Shown: positions 52,710-61,456, counted from the first letter of the stretch. The stretch: DNA of 64,000 nucleotides from Verrucomicrobiota bacterium (GCA_003569205.1 BGOK01000004.1:1-64000); one strand, 5' to 3'. Notes: generated by a model not told the origin, from the letters alone. Translations and numbers: made by a program.

Positions 52710-53951
52710 TTAGGCGATTTCTTCCCCGGCGGCCTTACCCGCCCAGAGCAGGACGAAGCACCCGATGACGGCGTAGGCGATGGCGGCGGTCAGTAGGGCG
52801 GGCCGAATCTGAATCCAGTCCGCAAGTGCGGCCATAATCATACCAGCGAAGGGAAGCAGCCCAAAGAAGCTCAGGCCGGCAATGGCGGAGACGCGGCCGC
52901 GAATCTCGGCCGGCGCACGTTCTTGGACGACCGTATTAGAAAGCCCGACCAGCGTAGAGACCCCGAGGGCCAAGGAGGTCAGCGAGCCCGCCGCCCAGAG
53001 GAAGCTGTCGGCGTAACTCAGGCTGGTGAGGGCGACGCAAATGAGCGCAACGGCCGTAGCCAAGACCCAGGGGCGTTGATCGCGGCGGACTTTCAGGATT
53101 AATAATGATCCCGTGAGTGAGCCGATCCCCGAGCTGAACATGAGCCAGCCCATGTCCTGGGAGTCTAATTTAAGGACAAGGCGGGAGTAGAGTGGCAGAA
53201 GGACGATCATCACTGGAAACACGAAGATCGTATTGGTGGCCATGAGCAGAATCATCGCGAGGCTGGGGCGATCCTTGAGAATGTGCTTGGCGCCTTCCCC
53301 CATGCCGCCCTTGCGTTTTTCTTCCTGTTCAGCCGAGCCGACTGGTCGGGGTGGTATGGTCAGTAAAGCCACCATCAGGGCGAGGAACGTCAGGGCGTTC
53401 AGGTAATACGCCGACGATTCGCCAAACTGTGCCACCAAGTAGCCCGCGGCGGCTGGGCCGATGAGGCGCGTGCCGTGGAACACTGCCCGGTCGATAGCCA
53501 CGGCTCGCGCAACGTGTTCCTTAGCCACGAGCTCGGGGACCAGGGCGGAAGCCGCGGGCATTTCGAAGGCGTTCGAAACTCCGAGCAGGAAGGCGGCTAA
53601 GAAGATATGCCACATCTCGATGGAGTTCTGCCCAATTAGGTAACCCAGCGTGAGCGACAGAATGATTTGGACGACTTGGCAGACTTGGAGGATGAGGCGC
53701 TTATCAAACTTGTCGGCAAATAGGCCGCCCGTCATGGTCAGTGCGATCATCGGCAGGCCACCCATCAGGTTGACGAGTCCGAGCATCGTGGCACTCGTCG
53801 TCAGGCCAGCCATGACCCATCCACCGGCCATGGCCTGCATCCAGGTACCCGTCATCGAGATACCTTCGCCGATCATGTAGCGAACGAACGCCGGGGGCGG
53901 GAACTTCGCCGGCGTCGCGGCGGCTTCGGTCTGTTCGGCGGCGTCGGGCAT
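52710..53951 (-). CDS. MFS transporter (DHA3/MFS_3 type)
   Basis: A 413-residue major facilitator protein. I start it at 53951 (MPDAAEQTEAAATPAKFPPP) because the longer frame upstream is a non-membrane leader that runs through a repeat. About 12 helices are visible (WMQAMAGGWVMAGLTTSATM, GLPMIALTMTGGLFADKFDK). The FADKFDKR loop is motif A-like of MFS proteins, here in the subfamily that also contains enterobactin exporters. The substrate is unknown. Repeat-rich DNA lies between it and the SGNH gene upstream. Confidence 0.9.
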   Translation of the reverse strand: MPDAAEQTEAAATPAKFPPPAFVRYMIGEGISMTGTWMQAMAGGWVMAGLTTSATMLGLVNLMGGLPMIALTMTGGLFADKFDKRLILQVCQVVQIILSLTLGYLIGQNSIEMWHIFLAAFLLGVSNAFEMPAASALVPELVAKEHVARAVAIDRAVFHGTRLIGPAAAGYLVAQFGESSAYYLNALTFLALMVALLTIPPRPVGSAEQEEKRKGGMGEGAKHILKDRPSLAMILLMATNTIFVFPVMIVLLPLYSRLVLKLDSQDMGWLMFSSGIGSLTGSLLILKVRRDQRPWVLATAVALICVALTSLSYADSFLWAAGSLTSLALGVSTLVGLSNTVVQERAPAEIRGRVSAIAGLSFFGLLPFAGMIMAALADWIQIRPALLTAAIAYAVIGCFVLLWAGKAAGEEIA

Positions 53952-54047
53952 CGCCCGGAAAATGAGGACTATGTCCGAAAGTGCAAAGGCGAAAGGGGCG
54001 TGGAATAGTCGAGGGCAGAATCGAGGAATGAGTTGAGGGGTGGGGCG

Positions 54048-54183
54048 GGTAGGGGCGCGACGGTGTCGCGTCCTTTCGCTGGGAGGTAAGCCCCTGTATC
54101 GAGGTAGGGTTGGCACTGCGTGCCAACCTAGCGGCATCCCAGTCCCAAAGACGGCTAGGTCGGTACGTAGTCCCGACCCTACC
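54048..54183. repeat. Composite intergenic hairpin cluster (three stems)
   Basis: Stem A is CGCGAC-GGT-GTCGCG (54057-54070) behind GGTAGGGG. Stem B is GGTTGGCAC-TGC-GTGCCAACC within 54109-54130, bordered by GAGGTAG and CTAGCGGCATC. Stem C is GGTCGGTAC-GTA-GTCCCGACC, with one mismatch, followed by CTACC. Versions of B and C recur at 61168-61329. The cluster occupies most of the 340-base gap between MFS and SGNH genes; no gene is visible in it. A CTCTGTAATCCGCACTCT string follows at 54230. Confidence 0.8.
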
Positions 54184-54291
54184 TGAAGGTGGATGAAAAG
54201 GGGAAACGGGACTTGAGTGTCCTTACTTCCTCTGTAATCCGCACTCTAGACTCTGCACTCTTTGCAGAATGCCCCCTTGTCCCCTCGACAA

Positions 54292-55044
54292 TTACTTCCC
54301 TTTAAAGGCCGCCTCGGTGGCCTTCCAGGCTTCATCGACGGCCGGACGAACCACCTTGGTGATTTCCTTGTAGCCTAGCTCGCTGGGGTGGAGGTTATCC
54401 TTGAGGTAGTGGCCTTCCTTGCCTTCGCCGCTGGCTTGGTTGAGCGCTGGGTTGATGTCGACGAACCAAGTGTTCTTTTCCTGTTTCGCTAAAGCGGCGA
54501 GGTCACGGTTGAACTGGTCGAGGTCAACCCACTTGGCCTTCCGCGACGGGGCGCGGGTGGTCGCCATGAAGACGACGGCAGTGTCGGGGTTGTCCTTGCG
54601 GAGGCGGGCGAGGTATTCGCGGATACGTTGGATCGGAGCGGACGGCGGGTCGCCAGCGTTGATGTCATTGCCGCCGCAGTGGAAAACAATCACGCGCGGG
54701 TGATAGGGTAGGGTGATGCGGTCCATGTAGCCGAGGACCTCGGTGGTGTAGGAGCCGCCGAAGCCGCGGTTAATGGTCGGGTAGGGCTTCATCTCTTCAG
54801 CAACGTTCTTCCACATCCGGAGTGAGCTGGCGCCGCTGAGGAGGAGGGCGTGCTTAGGCGGTGGGGTAGCCTTATCCTGTTTTTCAAAGGCCTCGATATC
54901 TTTGGCCATGCGCAGGGGTTGCTCGGCCAAAGGCTTACGGACGGCGGCCTTTTCGACGGCCTTGGCGGCAGGCTTTTCAGCGGCCTTGGGGGTGTCGGCG
55001 CCAAAGAGCACAGCGGCGAGGAAGAGGGGCAGGAAGGCGCGCAT
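54292..55044 (-). CDS. Exported SGNH hydrolase-like protein
   Basis: A 250-residue protein that starts at 55044 with a signal peptide (MRAFLPLFLAAVLFGADTP), then a Lys/Ala-rich linker (AAEKPAAKAVEKAAVRKPLA). SGNH blocks: LLSGASSLRMW, in which the usual GDS is GAS with the Ser kept; GFGGSYTTEVL; FHCGGNDINAG as block III; and DNLHPSELGY with Asp and His as block V. The GSS/GAS form is common in the PAF-acetylhydrolase-like subgroup. The longer open frame upstream overlaps the start of the divergent DUF5069 gene and is not used. Confidence 0.83.
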   Translation of the reverse strand: MRAFLPLFLAAVLFGADTPKAAEKPAAKAVEKAAVRKPLAEQPLRMAKDIEAFEKQDKATPPPKHALLLSGASSLRMWKNVAEEMKPYPTINRGFGGSYTTEVLGYMDRITLPYHPRVIVFHCGGNDINAGDPPSAPIQRIREYLARLRKDNPDTAVVFMATTRAPSRKAKWVDLDQFNRDLAALAKQEKNTWFVDINPALNQASGEGKEGHYLKDNLHPSELGYKEITKVVRPAVDEAWKATEAAFKGK

Positions 55045-55150
55045 GGTGGGGTGACTTAAATGCAGGAGAAACGCCCGGCCCTGTAAAGGGGGAAAGCGAC
55101 CTCGCCGTTGTCCCCTTGCCAAAGAGGCCGCTGTTTCTACTTTTTGTGGC

Positions 55151-55597
55151 ATGCCCAACGTCCCCGGACTCCGTAGCCCCTATGAAGCCGTGCGCGGCTT
55201 CGTCTATCTCCCGCGCCTGCTCGATAAGCTTCGCCTGCATGCCCACGGAGCGCTGCATGCCGACTTCGTTAATAACCTGGGCAAGGCTTTTGATGACCGT
55301 TGCTGTCAGTACCTAGGGATTAAGTATGACGAACTTCGTATCTGGGTGCTGGGTAACCCGGCCGTGACCGATGAGGAAGTCATGGTCTGGGCCGAAGCCC
55401 GGGGCCGTCAGCTCACCACGAACGACATCGAGATTTGGAACGGTTTTATGACTAAGCGTGGTTGGCGCGACGAAGCCAACGAGGTGCTCGTGCGGCGCCT
55501 CAAGGAGAATCAACTCGGGCCTGAGGCCGGTGTGGACACCATGTTTGACTATATCGAGGTCGATGAGGGTCGCCCGGCCCGTCGGCAGGCACTCTGA
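55151..55597 (+). CDS. DUF5069 domain protein
   Basis: A 148-residue cytosolic protein with the DUF5069 pattern (GLRSPYEAVRGFVYLPRLLD, KLRLHAHGALHADFVNN, GKAFDDRCCQYLGIKYDEL). The rest carries GNPAVTDEEVMVWAEARG and a short C-terminal segment. The family is of unknown function and frequent in PVC bacteria. It is divergent from the SGNH gene, with about 106 bases between starts. No cofactor motif is visible. Confidence 0.9.
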   Translation: MPNVPGLRSPYEAVRGFVYLPRLLDKLRLHAHGALHADFVNNLGKAFDDRCCQYLGIKYDELRIWVLGNPAVTDEEVMVWAEARGRQLTTNDIEIWNGFMTKRGWRDEANEVLVRRLKENQLGPEAGVDTMFDYIEVDEGRPARRQAL

Positions 55598-55759
55598 GTG
55601 GTGGTTGAGGATTGAGTTGGGGCGGCCGATTCCTATAAATCATAGAAGTCGACTGGACTGCCCTTGGCGGATTAGTCGCCTTCCTCTTCGCGTGCTTGCC
55701 CCTTGTTCCATCCCTTCGCCTGTTTCAGGCCACGCCGTGGCGGCTAGAGAGGTGGGCAC

Positions 55760-56251
55760 ATGCTGACGTTAGACGTTATTTTAGCGGATGTTGCCGTCGA
55801 AGCGGTCAAGGCCGTCAAGGACCCGAATGCGGTGACCAATAACTTTCAGGGCGCGATTCTTGCGTTCAAAAAGGGTGGCTGGATCGTCTCCCTGATTGGT
55901 GCCGCCGCGATGGTTGGCCGTTTACTCATCGACGATGCCGCGGACGCCAATTGGCGTCGTTCTGCGAAGCACATCCTCGCTGCCGCCCTCTTTGCTATTA
56001 TCGCTTTCTTCGTCACCTACCAGTGGGAGATGTCCGCGATCAATAAGGCCATCATCCAAGGCCTGACCGGCGCGCTGGCGCCCGAGCTCGTCGACTGGAT
56101 TTCCGCCACCATTAAGTCCAAGCTCGGCATCAAGGACAAGAAGTCCAAGGGCCGTGGCCGCAAGCGTTCCTCCGGACGTAAGCGTTCCAAACCCAAGAAT
56201 CCAGACGCCGCTGTCCCGCCCCCCAAGCCCTCTCGGCGTAAACCACGCTGA
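55760..56251 (+). CDS. Small membrane protein, holin-like, with basic tail
   Basis: A 163-residue protein. An N-terminal stretch (VAVEAVKAVKDPNAVTNNFQ) is followed by two or three hydrophobic segments: KKGGWIVSLIGAAAMVGRLL and SAKHILAAALFAIIAFFVTY, then IIQGLTGALAPELVDWISA. The spacing and the GLTGALAPELVDWI ending are reminiscent of phage holins. A strongly basic C-terminal tail (KKSKGRGRKRSSGRKRSKPK and beyond) is also a holin feature but not proof. No endolysin or other phage gene lies beside it. It is 163 bases downstream of DUF5069 and 28 bases ahead of another small membrane protein. Confidence 0.6.
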   Translation: MLTLDVILADVAVEAVKAVKDPNAVTNNFQGAILAFKKGGWIVSLIGAAAMVGRLLIDDAADANWRRSAKHILAAALFAIIAFFVTYQWEMSAINKAIIQGLTGALAPELVDWISATIKSKLGIKDKKSKGRGRKRSSGRKRSKPKNPDAAVPPPKPSRRKPR

Positions 56252-56279
56252 ACCCCTTTACTATGAAACCCACCCAACT

Positions 56280-56732
56280 ATGAGTGCCACCCGTTCCAGA
56301 CGTCGAACCGCCAAGACTGGCCTAGTGCAGGCCGAAGCCGGCATCGTCGGCATGACCGTGGTGACGCTCCTCGTCTCCCTCGCCGGCCTTTGGTTCAGCC
56401 ATGAGCTCAAGGACACCACCGAGCGCGTCCGCGGTGCCACCGTCAACATCCAGTCCTCCGTCGATGCCTACAAGAAGGCGATGAAGTCGACCGAGACGGC
56501 TGTTGTTCTGATCACGGACGAGGGCACGAAGTCGGATAATAAGAAGGTCGAGGAGACCGCCAACAAGGCCACCGCGGCGCTCATCAACGCCGAGCGCGAT
56601 ACCAAGGATTGCATCACCTTGCTCGATCAGGTCCTGAAACTGCTCTCCACCTATGAGACGACGACGGTGACCTTCGCGGGCTGTTCGCTGATCTTTGCGC
56701 TCTTCGTTATCATCCGCCAATTTAAGCTCTAG
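56280..56732 (+). CDS. Small two-TM protein with coiled-coil middle
   Basis: A 150-residue protein. I use the ATG at 56280, because the longer frame begins inside the previous gene. Helix 1 lies at about residues 22-40 (IVGMTVVTLLVSLAGLWFSH), then a coiled-coil-like stretch (ELKDTTERVRGATVNIQSSV to ERDTKDCITLLDQVLKLLST), and a second helix at the C-terminus (TVTFAGCSLIFALFVIIRQF). The pair with the holin-like gene could act together. It resembles no named family. Its stop overlaps the convergent thiL stop region by 11 bases. Confidence 0.6.
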   Translation: MSATRSRRRTAKTGLVQAEAGIVGMTVVTLLVSLAGLWFSHELKDTTERVRGATVNIQSSVDAYKKAMKSTETAVVLITDEGTKSDNKKVEETANKATAALINAERDTKDCITLLDQVLKLLSTYETTTVTFAGCSLIFALFVIIRQFKL

Positions 56733-57711
56733 CGGTCGAGCCGAGGGCTTCACCCGAAGTGACTGAACCCTTGGCTTTGATGGGCTGCTGGTCGGCGGCG
56801 TCGCAGAGCCGTCCCGAGCCCTTGGCAATGGTGCCGATGGCGGTTAGCGGGGTGCCTGGGAAGGTTTTAGTAAAGGTCGCCGCGATAAAGTCGGCCTGCT
56901 CGGCGCGCACGGTGAAGAGGAGTTCGTAGTCCTCGCCATCCTGCAGGGCGTGTTCGAGGGCCGGCTTGCCGTCCAGGCGAGCGAGCTTGGTGGCGGCTTC
57001 GGAAATCGGTAACTTCTTAAGGTCTACGAGTCCGTCCAGTTTGGGGCCGAGTAGGCCGGGTAGGTCCTTGCCGAGGCCATCAGAGAGGTCCGTACAAGCA
57101 GTGACGGCGCCTTGGGCACAGAGCCATTCGCCTTCGGCCAGACGAGCCTTGAAGTTAAGGTGTTGTCCGTAGATCGAGCCACCGAGGTGACCGGTCACAA
57201 AGAGCACGTCGCCGACTTGCGCGGTGCGACGGGTGAGCACCCGGTAGGCGAAGCCTTGGACAGCGAGGGTCGCGCTGAAGGTGCCCGGGGCGGTGCGGCA
57301 GACGTCTCCACCGACGAGCTTGAGGCCGGCTTGAGCAGCTGCGCGGCCGGCGCCATGGGCAAAGTCTTCGAGCCATTTAGCTTCGACGTCCGGACCCATT
57401 AGAATCGAGAGCAAGGCATCGCCAGGCGTGGCGCCCGCGGCGGCGAGGTCGCTGAGGTTACGTTGGACGAGCTTGGCGCCGGCTTTCTCGCCAGGGCATG
57501 AGAGGTCGAAGTGTCTTCCGAAGACGACGGAGTCGATGGTGGCAACGCGGAAGGGACGTTCTTGCGTGGCCGGGAAGATGGCGCAGTCGCCCCCAGGTCC
57601 AGCGGGAAAGGCTGGGCAGGCGTCGGCCAAGGTAGCGACAAAACGGTCGATGATTTCGCCTTCGGTCAACTTACCGACGCTAAGTTCGCTTTGCTTCGTG
57701 AAGACGCCCAT
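56722..57711 (-). CDS. thiL: Thiamine-monophosphate kinase
   Basis: A 329-residue ThiL, the cytosolic enzyme that phosphorylates thiamine monophosphate to thiamine diphosphate. It belongs to the AIR synthase-like fold. Motifs: GDCAIFPATQERPFRVATID at the N-terminus for the metal/ATP site, GAKLVQRNLSDLAAAGATPG, LKLVGGDVCRTAPG and TDLSDGLGKDLPGLLG, then ALQDGEDYELLFTV. Length is normal for ThiL. No other thiamine gene is next to it, and the CPBP protease gene is upstream on the same strand. Its 3' end overlaps the convergent small membrane protein gene. Confidence 0.93.
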   Translation of the reverse strand: MGVFTKQSELSVGKLTEGEIIDRFVATLADACPAFPAGPGGDCAIFPATQERPFRVATIDSVVFGRHFDLSCPGEKAGAKLVQRNLSDLAAAGATPGDALLSILMGPDVEAKWLEDFAHGAGRAAAQAGLKLVGGDVCRTAPGTFSATLAVQGFAYRVLTRRTAQVGDVLFVTGHLGGSIYGQHLNFKARLAEGEWLCAQGAVTACTDLSDGLGKDLPGLLGPKLDGLVDLKKLPISEAATKLARLDGKPALEHALQDGEDYELLFTVRAEQADFIAATFTKTFPGTPLTAIGTIAKGSGRLCDAADQQPIKAKGSVTSGEALGSTARA

Positions 57712-57781
57712 GGTGCAACCTTGATGGAGGCATTTCCGTCCGTCCGCAACCCTCCGCTCAAGGAAACGCGTGGACCGCCAC

Positions 57782-58714
57782 CTAGAACTGCGTCGAGGCG
57801 TTGGGCGCGATGTTGAGCCAGATGAAGGTCACGAAGTTAAAGAGCATGTGGATACCGATGCAGGTCAGCAGGCCATAGCGGTCACGGAAGATACACTGCA
57901 CGGCACCAAAGGCGGCGAGGGGCAGGAAGGCGGAGAGGCTGCCGTGGATGAGGGCGAAGACCACGCCGGTCAGGACGATGGCATAACCACGCGGTAGCCA
58001 GCCCTTGAGTAGCGGATAGAACATGCCGCGGAAGGCGAGCTCCTCGGCAATGGGGGCACCAATGACGATGGAAAGTCCGAAGACTAGAATGGGCGCCCAG
58101 GGGCCGGACCAATCGTAGTCTACTACCATCTTGACGACGGTCTGGGGTTCGTCGGGTAAGACCTGTCCCTGGAGTTCGCAGAAATAGTAGAAGAGTCTCC
58201 AGATCAACCCGGCGGCAATTGTTAGCGCGATAATCGACAGGTAAGTTTTGAGCAAGGTGCTCACGTGGAAGGCCCGCCCCGCTAAACGGATTTCATCCAT
58301 GCCGTCGGTCGGTTCCGAGGGCGGAGCTTCGCCAGCGGTGCTCGCGCTGGGGGCCCAATGGACGGTGCCGGGGGCAGCCAAGGTAAAGACGATGAGCGTC
58401 AGTGCGGCCAGCCCTTGGCCAGTCAGGCCCATCACGGCTTGAGCGAGCATGCCAGCCCCGAAGAGGCTAGCCGTACTGCCCAGGATGAGGGCAGCCCCCG
58501 CCATGCAGACGAGGAAGATGATAATCGGCGCCGGCGAGAGGAGGAACGTCACGACCTGCACGACCCACCTCGGCAGGTTGGAACTGAAGACCTTGCGCGG
58601 GTGGTCCACCGCAGGATGGGCGAGGTCACGCGTCAAGTACCAGACACCCGCTAGTGTCGTGGCTAGCATCCAGGCGATGAAGAGGTAGTCGCGCCAGCCG
58701 AGGGGCGTATCCAT
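57782..58714 (-). CDS. CPBP family intramembrane metalloprotease
   Basis: A 310-residue integral membrane protein with about eight helices. The CPBP/Abi signature is complete: APIAEELAFRGMFYPLLKG with the EE..R motif, then FALIHGSLSAFLPLAAFG with the catalytic His, and IHMLFNFVTFIW. Such proteins act as CAAX-type or other intramembrane peptidases, sometimes linked to bacteriocin or quorum functions. No partner is indicated. The dihydroorotase-like stop lies one base upstream, so the gene is in that operon. Confidence 0.9.
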   Translation of the reverse strand: MDTPLGWRDYLFIAWMLATTLAGVWYLTRDLAHPAVDHPRKVFSSNLPRWVVQVVTFLLSPAPIIIFLVCMAGAALILGSTASLFGAGMLAQAVMGLTGQGLAALTLIVFTLAAPGTVHWAPSASTAGEAPPSEPTDGMDEIRLAGRAFHVSTLLKTYLSIIALTIAAGLIWRLFYYFCELQGQVLPDEPQTVVKMVVDYDWSGPWAPILVFGLSIVIGAPIAEELAFRGMFYPLLKGWLPRGYAIVLTGVVFALIHGSLSAFLPLAAFGAVQCIFRDRYGLLTCIGIHMLFNFVTFIWLNIAPNASTQF

Positions 58715-60025
58715 TTACTTGGACGGTTGGCCGTCCTTGGTGACGAGCTTACCACCCACGAACGTCGAGCGGATGCGAGCCTTGAGGGTCCGGCCGAGGA
58801 GAGGGTTATTGCCCGACTTCGAAAGCAAGGTCTTCGCCGAAGGCTTCCAAGTCGCCTTAGGGTCAATGAGTACGATGTCGGCGAGGCCGCCGATACGGAG
58901 CGTGCCTGCATCGAGGCCCAGCGCACGCGCGGGTCCACAGGTCAGGCGCTGCAGGAGAAGCGTCAGGTCGGCATGGCCATCGGCGACGATGGCTCGTAGG
59001 GTGGCAGAAAAGGCCGTTTCAAGGGTGGCCGCACCAAAGGGAGCGAGGTCGAACTCACAGTCCTTCTCAGTCGCTGTGCAGGGCGAATGATCAGAACAGA
59101 TGGCGTCAATCGTCCCGTCGACGAGCGCGGCGATGAGCGCTTGGCGGTCGGCTTCTTCGCGCAGGGGCGGGTTGAGCTTCAGGTGGGTGTCGTATTGGGC
59201 CAACGCGGCGTCGGTGAGGAGCAGGTGGAGCGCAGACACCTCGGCGGTGACGGAGGCCTGAGCGGCCTTGGCACGGCGCACGATCTCGGCGGAGCCACCA
59301 GAGGACAGGTGCTGCAAGTGGATGCGGGCCTTGGTGAGGCCAGCGAGGACGCAGTCGCTCGAGACGACGATTTCTTCGGCGGCACGCGGGTAGCCACGGA
59401 GGCCGAGGCGAAGGGACCAAGCGCCTTCATGCATCTGCGCACCGTCGGTCATGCTGCTGTCCTGACAATGGTCGAGCACGACGAGGTCGAACATCGCCGC
59501 ATACTCGAGCGCACGACGCATAATCTCGTTATTCTGCACGCCAGAGGTGGTGTCAGTCACGGCGACGACGCCCGCCTTCTTGAGCGAGCCAATCGGCGCG
59601 AGGGCCTTGCCTTCATGGCCCTTGGTCAGAGTGCCCGCGGGGAGCACGCGGACGGAGGCGTCGCGGTCGCAGAGTTCACGGATGAGTTGTATCGTGCCAA
59701 CATTGTCCGCCGCCGGGAGGCAGTCGGGCATGATGACGACGGACGTGAAACCACCGGCGGCAGCCGCGAGGGTGCCGGCCCGGATGCTTTCGCGCGCGCC
59801 GAGGCCCGGTTCTCCGAGGCGGCAGTTGAGGTCCACGAAACCTGGGGCGAGGATGAGCCCCGCGGCATCGATGACTTGGGCGCGAGCTTGGTCTGACTTC
59901 GAGAGCTTGTCGACGAAGCGGCCATCCTTGGCGAAGACCTCGCCGCGGGCGTCGTCGCGGCCGACGGACGGGTCGATCACGCGGGCGCCGCGGATCCAGA
60001 GGGGGGTGTGTTCGTCAGTATTCAT
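58715..60025 (-). CDS. pyrC: Dihydroorotase-like protein lacking the HxH motif (pDHO type)
   Basis: A 436-residue amidohydrolase-fold protein next to pyrB. Where active enzymes read DLHVHLREPG, this one reads DLNCRLGEPG at residues 65-74: both metal-binding His and the substrate-binding Arg are replaced (N67, R69, G71). Other family blocks are kept: LDHCQDSSMTDGAQMHEGAW, HLQHLSSGGSAEIVRRAKA, CSDHSPCTATEKDCEFDLAP. It is therefore probably non-catalytic, comparable to the pseudo-dihydroorotases that partner ATCase in Pseudomonas. It overlaps pyrB by four bases, which fits a structural role in the ATCase complex. A true PyrC must be elsewhere. Confidence 0.9.
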   Translation of the reverse strand: MNTDEHTPLWIRGARVIDPSVGRDDARGEVFAKDGRFVDKLSKSDQARAQVIDAAGLILAPGFVDLNCRLGEPGLGARESIRAGTLAAAAGGFTSVVIMPDCLPAADNVGTIQLIRELCDRDASVRVLPAGTLTKGHEGKALAPIGSLKKAGVVAVTDTTSGVQNNEIMRRALEYAAMFDLVVLDHCQDSSMTDGAQMHEGAWSLRLGLRGYPRAAEEIVVSSDCVLAGLTKARIHLQHLSSGGSAEIVRRAKAAQASVTAEVSALHLLLTDAALAQYDTHLKLNPPLREEADRQALIAALVDGTIDAICSDHSPCTATEKDCEFDLAPFGAATLETAFSATLRAIVADGHADLTLLLQRLTCGPARALGLDAGTLRIGGLADIVLIDPKATWKPSAKTLLSKSGNNPLLGRTLKARIRSTFVGGKLVTKDGQPSK

Positions 60026-60963
60026 CGGGCGATGGCTCCGGTGCAGAGGTGAAGGACGGCCATGCGGACGGCGACGCCGTTACGGACTTGCTCGAGGATG
60101 ACCGAGCGGGGGCCGTCAGCGACTTCGCTTTCGACTTCCACGCCGCGGTTAATCGGACCGGGGTGCATGACGATGGCCTCGGGCTTGAGCCAGGCGGCGC
60201 GTTCGGCGTTGAGGCCGAACTGCGACGTGTATTCGCCGAGGGAAGGGAAGTGGGTGGTTGTCTGCCGCTCGTGCTGGATGCGCAGGAGCATCACGGCATC
60301 GGCACCCGAGAGGGCCTTCTTGAGGTCGTGCACGATGCGGACCTGTGGGTAGGCTTCTTTTAACGTGGCGGGGACGAGGGTGGCGGGTCCGGCGAGGGTG
60401 ACCTCGGCGCCGAGCTTGGTGAGGCAGAGGATATTCGAGCGGGCCACCCGGCTGAAGAGGATGTCGCCGAGGATGGTGATTTTGAGCCCTTGAACCTTGC
60501 CGAAGCGTTGGCGGATGGTGAAAGCATCGAGCAAGGCCTGCGTCGGGTGCTCGTGGGCGCCGTCGCCGGCATTGACCACGGAGATGTCGAGCGCCTTACC
60601 GAGGTAGCGGGCGGCCCCGGCCGAGGAGTGGCGCATGACGATCGCGTCTACGCCCATGGCGCGGATGTTCATGGCCGTGTCGCGGAGGGTTTCGCCCTTT
60701 ACCAAGGAGGAGGCCGTGGTGTTGATGGAGACCACTTCAGCCCCGAGCTTTTTGGCTGAGATTTCGAAAGCTGTGCGGGTGCGCGTGCTGGGCTCGAGGA
60801 AGAGGTTCACCACCGTCCGACCACGCATCAGGTCGAGCCCCTTGCCGGGCGCGAGGGCGGGCAGGAAGCGGTCGGCCTGGCGGAAAAGGAATTCGATCTC
60901 GGCTCGGGAGAGTTCCTCGATGCCCGTGAGGTCTTTTTTCGTCCAGGATTCTTGTTTGGCCAT
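60022..60963 (-). CDS. pyrB: Aspartate carbamoyltransferase catalytic subunit
   Basis: A 313-residue ATCase, the first committed step of pyrimidine synthesis, joining carbamoyl phosphate to aspartate. The start is the ATG at 60963 (MAKQESWTKKDLTGIEELSR). The carbamoyl-phosphate motif PSTRTRTAFE lies at 58-67. HEHPTQALLDAFTIR and VMHPGPINRGVEVESEVADG are the other family blocks, so the active site is intact. No pyrI-type regulatory subunit is present; the pseudo-dihydroorotase that overlaps its 3' end by four bases probably replaces it as a structural partner. The next 493 bases upstream hold only repeats. Confidence 0.97.
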   Translation of the reverse strand: MAKQESWTKKDLTGIEELSRAEIEFLFRQADRFLPALAPGKGLDLMRGRTVVNLFLEPSTRTRTAFEISAKKLGAEVVSINTTASSLVKGETLRDTAMNIRAMGVDAIVMRHSSAGAARYLGKALDISVVNAGDGAHEHPTQALLDAFTIRQRFGKVQGLKITILGDILFSRVARSNILCLTKLGAEVTLAGPATLVPATLKEAYPQVRIVHDLKKALSGADAVMLLRIQHERQTTTHFPSLGEYTSQFGLNAERAAWLKPEAIVMHPGPINRGVEVESEVADGPRSVILEQVRNGVAVRMAVLHLCTGAIAR

Positions 60964-61456
60964 GCTGGGTAGGTGCGTGGCCCCAACGAAGTTAGGACCA
61001 TTGGGAAAGTGCGGAGGGGGAGGGGGTTGGCAAGAAGGAAAGGGGGCGCCAGAGGGGGCAGTGCAAAGGTGCAAAACGGCCTACGGCCTGTGCAAACGTG
61101 CAAAAGTTTGCGGGAAGGGGCGAGACTGGGTTGGGGGATTGCTTGGTTCGTCGTTCTATGCCTCCTGCATCGAGGTAGGGTTGGCACTGCGTGCCAACCT
61201 AGTTGCATCTTAAGGTTGGGGCGTGGCTTCGCCGCGCCCTCCCCCGCAGGAGTGCAAGGCAAAGCCTTGCCCCTACCGAGTTCGCCCTGCGGCGAACTCC
61301 TAGGTCGGTACGCAGTCCCGACCCTACCGAGGCAGTGGATGGCACGAAAAGAAATTCGCGACTTCATCCCGTCACTTCCGCTCCCTTGATCGAGCGCTTT
61401 GCACTTTTCCACTTTTGCACCTTTGCACGTGCTCTTGCCCATCCCCTCCCTCTTGG
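60964..61456. other. Repeat-filled intergenic region between pyrB and trpA
   Basis: No gene is supported in these 493 bases. A 16-base inverted pair (GTGCAAAGGTGCAAAA at 61061-61076, its complement at 61413-61428) brackets the hairpin cluster at 61168-61329. The arms may be part of a larger mobile or folded unit. Confidence 0.6.
61168..61329. repeat. Composite intergenic hairpin cluster (four to five stems)
   Basis: Stem 1 is GGTTGGCAC-TGC-GTGCCAACC within 61177-61200. Stem 2 is GGGCGTGGC-TTC-GCCGCGCCC and stem 3 GCAAGGC-AAA-GCCTTGC, both within 61215-61277; these are the inverted counterparts of the pair at 24667. Stem 4, GAGTTCGCC-CTGC-GGCGAACTC, is at 61278-61299. Stem 5 is GGTCGGTAC-GCA-GTCCCGACC, with one mismatch, followed by CTACC. 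Confidence 0.82.

Noticed and set aside
55760-56732. Prophage remnant
   Set aside because: No integrase, terminase, capsid, tail or endolysin gene is present; only the holin-like appearance suggests it.
61215-61277. Rho-independent terminators at the hairpin cluster
   Set aside because: No T-run follows the stems, so they do not fit the intrinsic terminator pattern, though a role in transcript ending is not excluded.
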